Shown here: positions 55,197 to 64,000 of the stretch, one piece after another | Position numbering within the stretch: the stretch's first letter is position 1 | Layout of the letters: every line of letters begins with the position of its first letter | NCBI GenBank assembly: GCA_024742705.1 | Contig: JANSXZ010000001.1 | Span: forward strand, 1-64,000 | Direction: 5' to 3' | Source: Paracoccaceae bacterium | GTDB lineage: Bacteria > Pseudomonadota > Alphaproteobacteria > Rhodobacterales > Rhodobacteraceae | Length of the DNA stretch: 64,000 nucleotides | The notes under the pieces: generated by a model | What the model was told of the DNA's origin: nothing | Databases searched by the model: none | What the model saw: only the letters and a program-made list of their open reading frames with translations | Made by a program: the position numbers and the translations under genes

Positions 55197-56078
55197 TTGC
55201 CGCCGACCAAACCCGATCCCGATCTGATCCTTGGTCCGGACCCGGACGCGCCCGGCCTCAGCCGCAGCATCGTCGGCGTCGATCATCTGGGCCAGCCGCA
55301 ATCTGTCAACGTCATCGAGGAACGTCCGCTGACCATTTTTCTGAACGCGCGTGAAATCGTGACGGCCATGACGATCGGTGACTATCCCGAGTATCTGGCC
55401 CTCGGGTTTCTGCGCAATCAGGGAATGTTGACCGACCGCGACGAGATCACCGCGGTGGACTATGACGACGAAATCGACACCGTCGTGGTGCGCACCCGCA
55501 CAGAGACGGATCATGAGGCCAAGCTGGCCCGCAAGACCCGCACCAGCGGATGCGCCGTGGGCACGGTGTTTGGTGACATGATCGAGGGCATCGAGGGGCT
55601 GCGCCTGCCGGCAGCGCAGGTCCGCACGTCGTGGCTTTATGAACTGTCGGCCCGGATCAACCGGATGCCCTCGCTCTATCTGTCCGCGGGCGCCATACAC
55701 GGCACGGTTCTGTGCCAGGGCGCGGCGCCTCTGGTGTATATGGAAGATGTGGGCCGGCACAACGCGGTGGACAAGATCTCGGGCTGGATGCTGCGCCACC
55801 GGGCCGCGCCCGAGGACAAGATCCTCTATACCACCGGACGCCTGACATCGGAAATGGTGATAAAGACGGCGCTGATGGGTATTCCGGTGCTGGTGTCGCG
55901 GTCCGGCTTTACCGCCTGGGGGGTCGATATCGCCCGCCAGGTCGGTCTGACGCTGGTGGGCCGTTTGCGCGGGCAAAGGTACATCTGCCTTGCCGGGGCC
56001 GACCGGCTGATCCACGACAGCACACCGCCCGAAGGTCAGGCCGACGACCGCCCGCGCACCGGGCGCGCCGCGGAATGA
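55197..56078 (+). CDS. fdhD: Formate dehydrogenase accessory sulfurtransferase (TTG start)
   Basis: 293 residues. FdhD brings sulfur to the bis-MGD cofactor of formate dehydrogenases. The start is TTG at 55197, supported by GCAGGAG (55184-55190) at ideal distance and by no better start nearby. The family regions are MTIGDYPEYLALGFLRNQGM, MEDVGRHNAVDKISGW and RLTSEMVIKTALMGIPVLVS. The Cys site reads TSGCAVGTVFGDM, so Cys119 is present but the second Cys of the E. coli CxxC is not. First of a four-gene molybdenum-cofactor operon. Confidence 0.95.
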   Translation: MPPTKPDPDLILGPDPDAPGLSRSIVGVDHLGQPQSVNVIEERPLTIFLNAREIVTAMTIGDYPEYLALGFLRNQGMLTDRDEITAVDYDDEIDTVVVRTRTETDHEAKLARKTRTSGCAVGTVFGDMIEGIEGLRLPAAQVRTSWLYELSARINRMPSLYLSAGAIHGTVLCQGAAPLVYMEDVGRHNAVDKISGWMLRHRAAPEDKILYTTGRLTSEMVIKTALMGIPVLVSRSGFTAWGVDIARQVGLTLVGRLRGQRYICLAGADRLIHDSTPPEGQADDRPRTGRAAE

Positions 56079-56701
56079 CGCCGCGGCTTCCTTGCGGCGT
56101 TGTTCTGGCAGGCGGGCAGGCGCGCCGCATGGGCGGGCGCGACAAGGCGATGGTGCGTCTGGCGGGGCGGCCGCTGCTGGATCATGTGCTGGAACGGCTG
56201 TCGCCGCAGGTGGCGCGCGTCGCCCTGAATGCCAACGGTGATCCGGCGCGGTTTGCCGGTTACGGTCTGCCGGTGCGCGCCGACACGGTGGGCGGCTTCT
56301 GCGGGCCGCTGGCGGGGGTTCTGGCCGGGCTGGACTGGGCCGCCGAAACCGGCGCCGACAGCATCGTGACCGCCGCCGCCGACACACCGTTCTTTCCCGA
56401 CGATCTGGTGGCACGCCTGCGGGCGGCGGCCGCGGGCATGGCGCATCCTCTGGCCCTGGCGGCCACGCCCGATCCCGCCGGCGATCTGCGTGCTCATCCC
56501 ACCTTTGGCTTGTGGCCCGTCGCACTGCGCGAGGATCTGCGCGCCGCGTTGCAGGGCGGTTTGCGCAAGGTGGTCTTGTGGACCCGCGCGCATGGGGCGG
56601 CCACGGCGGTCTTTCCGTCGGCCACGCCGGATCCGTTCTTCAACGTCAACACGCCCGAAGACCTGGCCTTGGCCGAATCCGGCGCCTGGGGCGACAGATG
56701 A
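56075..56701 (+). CDS. mobA: Molybdenum cofactor guanylyltransferase
   Basis: 208 residues. The GTP-binding start VVLAGGQARRMGGRDKAMV and later AAADTPFFPDDLVARL and PDPFFNVNTPEDL are the MobA pattern. It attaches GMP to Mo-molybdopterin on the way to bis-MGD, the form used by formate dehydrogenase. The ATG overlaps the fdhD stop, and mobB overlaps its own stop, 4 bases each. Confidence 0.95.
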   Translation: MTPRLPCGVVLAGGQARRMGGRDKAMVRLAGRPLLDHVLERLSPQVARVALNANGDPARFAGYGLPVRADTVGGFCGPLAGVLAGLDWAAETGADSIVTAAADTPFFPDDLVARLRAAAAGMAHPLALAATPDPAGDLRAHPTFGLWPVALREDLRAALQGGLRKVVLWTRAHGAATAVFPSATPDPFFNVNTPEDLALAESGAWGDR

Positions 56702-57189
56702 AGGTGTTTGGCGTCACCGGCTGGAAAAACGCGGGCAAGACAGGGCTGATGGAGCGTTTGGTGCGCGAAATCGCGGATCGGGGGTTTTCGGTTTCCACGG
56801 TCAAGCACGCGCACCACAGCTTTGACGTGGACCACCCCGGCCGCGACAGTTACCGGCATCGCATGGCCGGCGCCCACGAGGTGATGCTGGCGTCGGGGCG
56901 TCGTGTCGCGCTGATGCAGGAACTGCGCGGCGCGCCGGAACCCACGCTGTCCGACCTTCTGGCGCGGCTGTCGCCCGTCGATCTGGTGCTGGTGGAGGGC
57001 TATAAACGCGGCGCGCATCCAAAGATCGAATGTCACCGCGCGGTCACAGGGCAGCCGCTGATCGCGCCCGGCGATCCCAGCATCCGTGCCATCGCAAGCG
57101 ACGTGCCGCTTGGCATCGACAGGCCGGTTCTGAACCTTGACGACACCGTGGCGATTGCCGGGTTCATCCTGTCCGAGGTCGGCCTGTGA
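56698..57189 (+). CDS. mobB: Molybdopterin-guanine dinucleotide biosynthesis protein B
   Basis: 163 residues. P-loop GWKNAGKTGLMERLVREI near the start, then STVKHAHHSFDVDHPGRDSY and VLVEGYKRGAHPKIECHR. MobB assists MobA by supplying or handling GTP. It overlaps mobA and the downstream fusion gene by 4 bases each. Confidence 0.95.
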   Translation: MKVFGVTGWKNAGKTGLMERLVREIADRGFSVSTVKHAHHSFDVDHPGRDSYRHRMAGAHEVMLASGRRVALMQELRGAPEPTLSDLLARLSPVDLVLVEGYKRGAHPKIECHRAVTGQPLIAPGDPSIRAIASDVPLGIDRPVLNLDDTVAIAGFILSEVGL

Positions 57190-59255
57190 CCGGGTTCGAC
57201 CGGGTTGTCGCTGTCGACTGGTCGGGCGGCAATGACCGGGGGCCGGTGCCCAAGCGCGATGCCATATGGATCTGTGAAGCGCGCGGCGGTGTCGCGGGAA
57301 CGCCGGCCTACATGCGCAACCGGCAGGTGGCCGAAGCCTGGCTGACGCAGGCGATCGACGATGCGCTGACCGCTGGCGAAACCATCATGATCGGCCTCGA
57401 TTTTCCCTTTGGCTACCCCGCCGGTTTCGCAAGGGCGCTGACCGGCGATGCCGATCCGTTGGCGCTTTGGGCATGGTATGCCGAACGCGTCGAGGATGCG
57501 CCGCAGGCCAACAACCGGTTCGATCTGGCGGGCCGCATCAACCGGGCGCTGGGCGATGGCCGGGGGCCGTTCTGGGGCAACGGTCTGCCGGGCCGCGACA
57601 TCGAGGGCCTGCCGCGCCGCAAGACCGGCTATGCCAATCCGTTTGCCGAACGCCGCGCCGTCGAGAACCTTGCAAAGGGCAGCTTCACGTGCTGGCAGAT
57701 GGCCGGCGCTGGCGCGGTTGGCGGGCAGGTATTCATGGGGCTGCCGGTGCTCGAACGGTTGCGGCGGCGGTTTGCCGGCCGCGTCGCCGTCTGGCCCTTC
57801 GAACGACCCGGCCTTCCGGTTGCCCTGGTCGAGATATGGCCGTCGCTGAACATGCCGCAGGTGCCCGAAGGCTGGATCAGGGATGCCTGGCAGGTCCATT
57901 GCGTCGCCGGTTGGCTGTCGGGGCTACCGGCCGACAGGCTGGGCGCGCTACTGGATGTCGACGCACCGGACGAAGGCTGGATCCTCGGCGTTGCCGCGCC
58001 GCACCCCGAGCCGCCGCGCCTTGCCAATGATTGCTTCGCGCTGCCCGCCGGCGTCGACTGGACCCCGGTGGACGAGGCGCTGCACACGCTGCGGGGCCGG
58101 CTGCACCCGGTCACCGGCACCGAAACCGTTGCGCTGGCCGATGCGCCGGGCCGCGTTCTGGCGGCCGATCTGCGGGCGCGGCGATCGAACCCGCCGCAGG
58201 CCAACACCGCCGTCGACGGCTTTGGATTTGCCGGGGGCGTGCCCGAGGGCGCGCATGTTCGGCGGCTGGCCGACGGGCGGGCGGCGGCGGGGGCGCCGTT
58301 CCACGGAACGGTGCCCCCGGGCCAGGCGTTGCGCGTGCTGACCGGCGCAGCACTGCCCGCCGGGGTCGATACGGTGATCTTGCAGGAAGATGTTTCGGTC
58401 GGCTCCGGGCGCATCGCCTTTCGCGGCCCCCTGAAGACCGGCGCCAACACCCGTCTGGCGGGCGAGGATGTTCATGCCGGTGCCGTCGTCCTGCCCGCGG
58501 GCCGGTGGATCATGCCCGCCGATCTGGCGCTGATGGCGGCCACCGGGCTGGATCGGGCGGCGGTGCACGAACGGCTGCGCGTGGCGGTGATGTCGACGGG
58601 CGACGAGCTGGTCGAACCGGGCGCGCCTGCTGGCGAAGGGCGCATCCACGATGCCAACCGGCCCATGCTGATGGCGGTTCTGGGGCGCTGGGGTTTCGAT
58701 GCGGTGGATATGGGGTGTTGCCCCGATGACCGCGCGGTGCTGCGCGCGCGGCTCGACGCGGCGGCGGCGCGCGCCGATGTGATCGTGACCAGCGGCGGCG
58801 CGTCGGCGGGTGACGAAGATCACGTCTCGGCGCTGTTGCGCGACGCCGGGGCGCTGCAACACTGGCGCATCGCCATCAAGCCGGGCCGGCCGCTCGCGCT
58901 GGGGCTGTGGCGCGACACGCCGGTTTTCGGCCTGCCGGGGAACCCGGTGGCGGCGATGGTCTGCACGCTGATCTTTGGCAGGCCCGCGCTTTGCGCGCTG
59001 GCCGGCATGGGCTGGGCCGAACCGCAGGGTTTTGATCTGCCGGCCGCCTTCGAAAAGCGCAAGAAACCGGGCCGCCGGGAATATCTGCGCGCCCGGATCC
59101 GCGATGGCCGGGCCGAGGTTTTCGCGTCCGAGGGATCGGGCCGGATCAGCGGGCTGAGTTGGGCCGAAGGGCTGGTCGAGATCGGCGACGGGGCAAGGCA
59201 CATCCGGCCCGGCGACCCGGTGCGCTTTCTGCCCTATGGTAGTTTCGGGCTGTGA
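57186..59255 (+). CDS. moeA: Fusion: RNase H-like (DUF429-type) domain joined to molybdopterin molybdenumtransferase
   Basis: 689 residues. The first roughly 285 residues are not part of normal MoeA: they begin RVVAVDWSGGNDRGPVPKRD and carry IGLDFPFGYPAGFA, like the RNase H-fold DUF429 group. From about 295 a complete MoeA follows, with VALADAPGRVLAADL, the cofactor region ANTAVDGFGFAGG, SGGASAGDEDHVSALL, IKPGRPLALGLW and GLPGNPVAAMVC. MoeA inserts molybdate into adenylylated molybdopterin. The reading frame is continuous over the joint. It overlaps mobB by 4 bases and ends the operon fdhD-mobA-mobB-moeA. The role of the added domain is unknown; it could bind a nucleotide or the adenylylated intermediate. 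Confidence 0.9.
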   Translation: MTGFDRVVAVDWSGGNDRGPVPKRDAIWICEARGGVAGTPAYMRNRQVAEAWLTQAIDDALTAGETIMIGLDFPFGYPAGFARALTGDADPLALWAWYAERVEDAPQANNRFDLAGRINRALGDGRGPFWGNGLPGRDIEGLPRRKTGYANPFAERRAVENLAKGSFTCWQMAGAGAVGGQVFMGLPVLERLRRRFAGRVAVWPFERPGLPVALVEIWPSLNMPQVPEGWIRDAWQVHCVAGWLSGLPADRLGALLDVDAPDEGWILGVAAPHPEPPRLANDCFALPAGVDWTPVDEALHTLRGRLHPVTGTETVALADAPGRVLAADLRARRSNPPQANTAVDGFGFAGGVPEGAHVRRLADGRAAAGAPFHGTVPPGQALRVLTGAALPAGVDTVILQEDVSVGSGRIAFRGPLKTGANTRLAGEDVHAGAVVLPAGRWIMPADLALMAATGLDRAAVHERLRVAVMSTGDELVEPGAPAGEGRIHDANRPMLMAVLGRWGFDAVDMGCCPDDRAVLRARLDAAAARADVIVTSGGASAGDEDHVSALLRDAGALQHWRIAIKPGRPLALGLWRDTPVFGLPGNPVAAMVCTLIFGRPALCALAGMGWAEPQGFDLPAAFEKRKKPGRREYLRARIRDGRAEVFASEGSGRISGLSWAEGLVEIGDGARHIRPGDPVRFLPYGSFGL

Positions 59256-59274
59256 CCCGCGCGGCGGTGGCGGA

Positions 59275-60303
59275 TCATTTGAACGTGCCGGCCACCCGCC
59301 CCAGCAACATGAACGCACGGGCGGTGCGGGTTTCGCTGAGTGCGGAAATCTCGCCATCGGTCGCCGTGGGTTCGAATTCGGCAAAGATCCGGTCGAACTT
59401 GCGCAGGAAATGATGCGCCGCATCGCGAAAGATCGGATCGCGTTTCATCCGCGCCGATGTCAGCGCCAGCGCCGCACGGTCGTGAATACCGCCCAGGCCG
59501 GCCACCGCGCGGCCGCGCACACCCTGGGCAAAGAGGCGCCAGATCTCGGGGCGCGCTTTGTCCGGGCGCAGGTCGTCGACGTATATCGCCTCTTCGCTGA
59601 GCAGGGTCAGCACATCCTGCGAGGCCTGGATCAACTCGGAGGCGCGGCGATCCTGCAAGGCGCGGCGGAGCGCCGCAAAGCCGGCCTTGTCCTCGGCCGT
59701 TTCGGGAAAGTTCAGCGCCCGCAGGAAATCCTGCGTGCCCAACGGTTCGGCCAGATTGTCAGCGGGTGTGCCCAGTTCCAGCAGCCCCTGGTTTTCGGTG
59801 GTGCCCGCCGCGCCCGCTGCCGCGGTCTGGGGGATCGCACCCAACCCGTCGCGCGGCGGCGCGGGCCTTTCACCCAAAGCGGTTTCGGTGCGTTTGACGG
59901 CGGTTGCGATTTCCTCGAGCTTTTTCATCAGCACCGGGTCGGGGGCCATCGCACCGCGCTTTTGCTGTTGCGCCAGATAGCTTTGGCGGATCGCGTCGAT
60001 GGCGGTCTGCAACCGCTGGCTTTCCTCGCGCATCAGGCGCGAGGCGCGCGCGGCTGTCGCTGCAACCCAGATCATCGCCACCGGCAGGAAAACCGCCATC
60101 AGCGTGACAACGAAGGTCACCGCATCGAACCGCGCCTGCAGGCCTTCGGGCCGGATCACGAGCACCACGATCGCTCCGCCCATCCAGATCAGGCTGAGCA
60201 GGATCGCGGCGGCTTCGATACCGGTGATTTGCGGGCGCGGCGGCGCGTCGTAGACGCCCTGCGTCATCGGCTGGGGCGTCTCTTTATCTGAGCGTTCGGA
60301 CAT
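59275..60303 (-). CDS. Two-span membrane protein with coiled coil, function unknown
   Basis: 342 residues. Two hydrophobic spans (about 30-50 and 62-84; TGIEAAAILLSLIWMGGAIV is the first) are followed by a coiled coil (about 90-140), a Pro/Ala-rich linker and a helical cytoplasmic domain (about 175-340) with LNFPETAEDKAGFAALRRAL. Family not recognised. It lies 17 bases after greA in the same direction and may be co-transcribed. Confidence 0.8.
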   Translation of the reverse strand: MSERSDKETPQPMTQGVYDAPPRPQITGIEAAAILLSLIWMGGAIVVLVIRPEGLQARFDAVTFVVTLMAVFLPVAMIWVAATAARASRLMREESQRLQTAIDAIRQSYLAQQQKRGAMAPDPVLMKKLEEIATAVKRTETALGERPAPPRDGLGAIPQTAAAGAAGTTENQGLLELGTPADNLAEPLGTQDFLRALNFPETAEDKAGFAALRRALQDRRASELIQASQDVLTLLSEEAIYVDDLRPDKARPEIWRLFAQGVRGRAVAGLGGIHDRAALALTSARMKRDPIFRDAAHHFLRKFDRIFAEFEPTATDGEISALSETRTARAFMLLGRVAGTFK

Positions 60304-60320
60304 GTGTCTTTACACCTCTG

Positions 60321-60791
60321 TCAGGCGTAGATGATCGACAGAACCTCGTATGATTTCTCGCCTCCGGGCGTGCGTACCTCGACGCTGTCGCCTGCTTCCT
60401 TGCCGATCAGCGCGCGGGCGATGGGCGATTTGATGTTCAACATGCCCTTTTCGACGTTCGCCTCGTGTTCGCCGACGATCTGCCAGGTCTTTTCCTCGTC
60501 GGTGTCCTCGTCCACCACGGTTACGGTCGCGCCGAACTTGATCGGACCCGACAGTTTTGCCGGGTCGATCACATCCGCCAGCGACAGCACGCCCTCAAGC
60601 TCCTTGATGCGGCCTTCGATGAACGACTGTTTTTCGCGCGCCGAATGATATTCGGCGTTTTCCGACAGGTCGCCGTGTTCGCGCGCCTCGGCGATGGCCC
60701 GGATGATCGCCGGGCGTTCGACGGACTTGAGCTGTTTCAGTTCGGCTTCCAACGCGGCGTGGCCGGCCGGGGTCATCGGTATCTTGTCCAT
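60321..60791 (-). CDS. greA: Transcription elongation factor GreA
   Basis: 156 residues. The N-terminal coiled coil carries the acidic tip [20 protein letters not shown], and the C-terminal domain has [20 protein letters not shown] and [14 protein letters not shown]. GreA stimulates transcript cleavage in backtracked RNA polymerase. ATG at 60791 is chosen over an in-frame ATG at 60806 to match family length. Confidence 0.96.
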   Translation of the reverse strand: MDKIPMTPAGHAALEAELKQLKSVERPAIIRAIAEAREHGDLSENAEYHSAREKQSFIEGRIKELEGVLSLADVIDPAKLSGPIKFGATVTVVDEDTDEEKTWQIVGEHEANVEKGMLNIKSPIARALIGKEAGDSVEVRTPGGEKSYEVLSIIYA

Positions 60792-60947
60792 ATCAGACGG
60801 ATCCACGGGATTGCCGGCACCCCCGGTCCGGTCGGAGCGGGGGTGCCATGTTTCGAATGAGGTTTACCTGACCCAAAGCGCGGGTGATTTGCAAGTCTGC
60901 TTTGCGGGTTTGCGCGGGTCGGTGCCGGTGCCGGTGGCGTCGTCGCG

Positions 60948-61256
60948 TCAGGCGACGACTTCGCCGATCAGCATCTGCGGCTTGGTGTCGGTAAAGTTCG
61001 GGATGTCGGCGATGACCGGGCCGCCGGCGGCCATCGCCGCGTTCAGCGCGTCCATGTCGGCGAACACCATGCTGGCCACCGCATAGGTGGCGGGGGGCTG
61101 ATCGGGGCCCCCGGCCAGACCGCGGGTGACCAGGGTGCGTTCGATGTGCGCGCCCATGTGCGTTGCGACCATCGGCATGTGAGTTTCAAGATAGTAATCG
61201 AAATCGAAATGCGTGCTCTCTCCGATTGGGTAGATCACCTGTAGTGCAACCGACAT
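60948..61256 (-). CDS. EthD-like small protein
   Basis: 102 residues from ATG at 61256, which has GGGAGGAAA just upstream; a frame extending to 61337 is not needed. The pattern VIYPIGESTHFDFDYYLETH with MPMV, and later VFADMDALNAAM, is the EthD-type ferredoxin-like (dimeric alpha-beta barrel) family. Its function is unclear; some relatives act in degradation pathways. Confidence 0.82.
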   Translation of the reverse strand: MSVALQVIYPIGESTHFDFDYYLETHMPMVATHMGAHIERTLVTRGLAGGPDQPPATYAVASMVFADMDALNAAMAAGGPVIADIPNFTDTKPQMLIGEVVA

Positions 61257-61528
61257 CGTCGTTTCCTCCCGGATCATGTCACCAATAGTGTGGGTGCGCG
61301 GCGTCAGCGCGTCAAGCCTGCGATCCGAAGTGCCCATGCTGCGTGAGGTTGCGACCTTTTGTCGGCCGGATGTGGCGCGCGTCTGTGCAGTCGGCTATAT
61401 GACGCAGGGTTGCGGCGCGGCGCCTGTTCGATCTGTTTGCAAAGGCATCTCGCAGGGTTTAGCCAGTCGCGGAACACCATGTCGCGGGACCGGTCCGGCG
61501 GTCCGGCATCATTGAGGAGAAAAGCCGC

Positions 61529-63178
61529 ATGGCCGATATTGAACGCGAAGCGATGGAATATGATGTTGTGATCGTCGGTGCGGGGCCTGCGGGCCTGTCG
61601 GCGGCGATCCGGCTGAAACAGCTGGATGCGGATATCAATGTGGTGGTGCTGGAAAAGGGATCGGAAGTTGGCGCGCACATCCTTTCGGGCGCGGTTCTGG
61701 ATCCCGTCGGCCTTGATGCGCTGATCCCCGACTGGCGCGAAAAGGGCGCGCCGGTGACGGTTCCTGTCAAGCAGGACAACTTCTATATGCTGGGCGAAGC
61801 CGGCCAGCTGCGGATACCGAACTTTCCAATGCCGCCGCTGATGAACAACCACGGCAACTACATCGTGTCGATGGGCAATGTCTGCCGCTGGATGGCCGAG
61901 CAGGCCGAGGCGCTGGGCGTCGAGATCTTCCCCGGCATGTCCTGCTCTGAACTGGTCTATGGCGACAACGGCGAGGTCAAGGGTGTCGTTGCCGGTGTGT
62001 TCGGGCTGGAACCCGACGGATCCTATGGCCCCAACACCGAACCGGGCATGGAATTGCACGGCAAGTACGTTTTCCTGTCGGAAGGTGTGCGCGGATCGCT
62101 GGCCAAGGAGGTGATCGCCCGCTACGACCTGTCGAAGGGCAAGGAGCCGCAGAAATTCGGCCTCGGGATGAAAGAGATCTGGGAGGTTGACCCGTCCAAG
62201 CATCGCGAAGGCACGGTGACGCACACCATGGGCTGGCCGCTGGGCAGCAACGCGGGCGGCGGGTCGTTCATCTATCACCTGGACAACAACCAGGTTTATG
62301 TCGGCTTCGTGGTGCATCTGAATTACAAGAATCCGCATCTCTATCCCTACATGGAATTCCAGCGGTTCAAGCATCACCCGATGGTCGCCGACCTGCTGAA
62401 GGGCGGCAAGCGCGTCGCCTATGGCGCGCGCGCCATCAGCGAAGGCGGGTACCAGTCGATGCCGAAGATGGTGGCGCCGGGCGTGGCGCTTCTGGGGTGT
62501 TCTGTGGGCATGGTGAACGTGCCGCGCATCAAGGGCAACCACAACGCGATGCTGTCGGGCAAGGCGGCGGCCGAAGCTGCCTTTGCCGCGATCGCCGAAG
62601 GGCGCAGCGCGGACGAACTCTCGGCCTACGAGGACGAGGTGCGCAGCGGCGCGATCGGTGCCGATCTGAAGAAGGTGCGCAACGTCAAGCCGCTGTGGTC
62701 GAAGTACGGTCTGACCGCCAGCCTGGTTCTGGGCGGTGTCGACATGTGGACAAACACGCTGGGCTTTTCGCTGTTCGGCACCCAGCCGCACGGCAAATCC
62801 GATGCCGAAGCGACAGAACCCGCCGCCAAGCACAAGCCGATCGACTATCCCAAGCCCGATGGAAAGCTGAGCTTTGACCGGCTGACGAACGTCAGCTTCT
62901 CGATGACCAACCACGAGGAAAGCCAGCCGGCGCACCTGAAACTGCTGGATGCGTCGATTCCGGTGTCGGTCAACCTGCCGAAATACGCGGGACCATCGGC
63001 GCGCTACTGCCCTGCGGGCGTGTATGAATTCGTCGAGGAAGAAGGCAAGGACACGCGGTTCGTTATCAACTTCCAGAACTGCGTGCACTGCAAGACCTGC
63101 GATATCAAGGATCCCAGCCAGAACATCAACTGGACCACGCCCCAGGGTGGAGACGGGCCGAATTATCCCAACATGTGA
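61529..63178 (+). CDS. Electron-transfer flavoprotein:ubiquinone oxidoreductase
   Basis: 549 residues. FAD-binding start VVIVGAGPAGLSAAIRLKQL, then ILSGAVLDPVGLDALIPDW and YHLDNNQVYVGFVVHLNYKN; the C-terminal 4Fe-4S site has CPAGVYEF and INFQNCVHCKTCDIKDPSQN. It takes electrons from ETF and reduces ubiquinone, linking acyl-CoA dehydrogenases to the respiratory chain. GAGGAGA precedes the ATG. The upstream 272 bases hold no visible gene. Confidence 0.97.
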   Translation: MADIEREAMEYDVVIVGAGPAGLSAAIRLKQLDADINVVVLEKGSEVGAHILSGAVLDPVGLDALIPDWREKGAPVTVPVKQDNFYMLGEAGQLRIPNFPMPPLMNNHGNYIVSMGNVCRWMAEQAEALGVEIFPGMSCSELVYGDNGEVKGVVAGVFGLEPDGSYGPNTEPGMELHGKYVFLSEGVRGSLAKEVIARYDLSKGKEPQKFGLGMKEIWEVDPSKHREGTVTHTMGWPLGSNAGGGSFIYHLDNNQVYVGFVVHLNYKNPHLYPYMEFQRFKHHPMVADLLKGGKRVAYGARAISEGGYQSMPKMVAPGVALLGCSVGMVNVPRIKGNHNAMLSGKAAAEAAFAAIAEGRSADELSAYEDEVRSGAIGADLKKVRNVKPLWSKYGLTASLVLGGVDMWTNTLGFSLFGTQPHGKSDAEATEPAAKHKPIDYPKPDGKLSFDRLTNVSFSMTNHEESQPAHLKLLDASIPVSVNLPKYAGPSARYCPAGVYEFVEEEGKDTRFVINFQNCVHCKTCDIKDPSQNINWTTPQGGDGPNYPNM

Positions 63179-63195
63179 TCAATTCAGCGGGATTT

Positions 63196-63217
63196 GCGGC
63201 GCCCGGGCGGGCGCCGC
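63196..63217 (+). terminator. GC-rich hairpin after the ETF-QO gene
   Basis: A perfect 8-bp stem GCGGCGCC (63196-63203)/GGCGCCGC (63210-63217) with a 6-base loop lies 17 bases after the stop codon. There is no T-run after it, so it is a possible but weak terminator. Confidence 0.45.
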
Positions 63218-63286
63218 CATTGCGCCTCGACCGATCCGCGCTTAGCTTTCGATGATGTACGGGATCGGCAGGGAAGGGCGATTGAT

Positions 63287-64000
63287 TTGACCATACGAAT
63301 GCTTCGCGCGGTGGCCACGGCGGCCGTTCTGACCATCGGCGCAACGCCGGGACCGGTTGTTGCAGATGTCGGTTCGGGCGCCTATCTGGCGGCGCGCGCG
63401 GCGGCGCAGGCCGGCGATTTCGACGCGGCCGCCCGGTTTTACGCGCGGGCACTGCGGCTTGACGCGGGCAATCCCGAACTGATGGAAAGCCTGACGCTCG
63501 CCCAGTTGTCGCAGGGCGCGATGGATCGGGCGCTTCCCATCGCCCGCGAGATCGAAGCGATGAACCTGCGCAGCCAGGTCGCGCATATGGTTGTGGTGGC
63601 CGGGCTTGCGGCGGAAGGCAATTTCCAGGAGATCCTGGCGCGCGATCCCCAGACCGAAGGCGTGGGGCCGTTGGTGGACGGGCTGATGCGGGCCTGGGCG
63701 CTGGTCGGGGCGGGCCAGTCGGAAGCGGCGCTGGAAGCCTTCGATCTGGCCTCGCAGGAAAGCGGGCTTCGGGGCTTTGCCCTGTATCACAAGGCGATGG
63801 CACTGGCACTGGCCGGCGATTTCGAAGCCGCCGAGGCGATTTTCTCGGACAGTCAGTCAGGCGCGGCGATGATGACGCGCCGGGGTGCCATGGCGCGCGC
63901 CGAGGTGCTGTCGCAACTGGGGCGCAACTCGGATGCCGTCGGAATGCTGGCCCAGACTTTCGGCGCCAGCTTCGATCCCGGTCTGGCGCGGATGGCCGAC
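63287..64000 (+). CDS. Exported TPR-repeat protein, N-terminal part (runs off the window)
   Basis: 238 codons are visible and the frame is still open at the window edge. TTG at 63287 is preferred as start because AGGGAAGGG (63270-63278) is well spaced from it and it gives a basic n-region; an in-frame ATG at 63299 is the alternative. A signal peptide (cleavage near VVADVG) is followed by TPR-like helical pairs, for example AARAAAQAGDFDAAARFYAR and FALYHKAMALALAGDFEAAE. It is probably a periplasmic scaffold; no specific role can be given. Confidence 0.85.
   Translation, partial: MTIRMLRAVATAAVLTIGATPGPVVADVGSGAYLAARAAAQAGDFDAAARFYARALRLDAGNPELMESLTLAQLSQGAMDRALPIAREIEAMNLRSQVAHMVVVAGLAAEGNFQEILARDPQTEGVGPLVDGLMRAWALVGAGQSEAALEAFDLASQESGLRGFALYHKAMALALAGDFEAAEAIFSDSQSGAAMMTRRGAMARAEVLSQLGRNSDAVGMLAQTFGASFDPGLARMAD

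Overview
The window looks like a chromosomal segment of a marine-type alphaproteobacterium, most probably a member of the Rhodobacteraceae (Roseobacter group). Supporting signs are the uniformly GC-rich coding sequence, the uvrC-pgsA-moaD-moaE order, a bacterial NDUFS4 homologue, a 44-residue aa3-type cytochrome oxidase subunit IV, ETF-quinone oxidoreductase, the pyrB/dihydroorotase-like/plsY cluster and many genes chained by 4-base ATGA overlaps. I saw no transposase, integrase, phage gene or CRISPR array.

Layout. 0-2.8 kb: the 3' end of tuf with a strong terminator, a two-gene mesaconyl-CoA module (C4-CoA hydratase and family III CoA transferase) and tRNA-Trp. 3.1-15.9 kb: a cell-surface region. 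A 1907-residue multidomain secreted protein, a 273-residue barrel-like exported protein and a 123-residue exported protein lie on the plus strand. They converge on a minus-strand operon sapC-like/tolC-like/ABC/hlyD, which encodes a complete type I secretion machine. 16-24 kb: uvrB, an NDUFS4-like complex I subunit, a TPR sulfotransferase, an unknown protein facing an XRE regulator with AT-rich operator-like boxes, a DMT transporter and a CoxG-like protein. 24-30.5 kb: S49 peptidase, a tiny membrane zinc-ribbon protein, a CaCA antiporter, an SDR, then uvrC-pgsA-moaD-moaE with two notable non-coding stretches. 30.5-36.5 kb: OmpA-like protein, ubiA, rsmE, gshA. 36.5-40 kb: a tightly overlapped operon pyrB, two membrane proteins, a metal-site-less dihydroorotase homologue and plsY. 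40-48 kb: uracil-DNA glycosylase, LysE, moaB, an RND efflux pair, NUDIX and a DsbD-like protein. 48-53 kb: yqgE, a Sua5-type gene, acyl-CoA dehydrogenase and MBL hydrolase. 53-64 kb: the small oxidase subunit, a lipoprotein, azlCD, the molybdenum-cofactor operon fdhD-mobA-mobB-(DUF429-like::MoeA fusion), greA, ETF-QO and the start of a TPR protein that runs off the end.

How the genes work together. Molybdenum-cofactor functions are scattered over three places (moaD/moaE, moaB, fdhD-mobA-mobB-moeA), which implies at least one molybdo-enzyme such as formate dehydrogenase elsewhere. The type I secretion genes are placed to export the large surface protein. Acyl-CoA dehydrogenase plus ETF-QO form a route from acyl-CoA to the quinone pool.

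The best candidates for something not fully described are the surface cluster at 3.1-15.9 kb, the pyrB operon with two membrane proteins between pyrB and the dead dihydroorotase, the MoeA fusion, and several small genes and structured intergenic elements. Gene identities rest on reading motifs by eye. No database search was possible.
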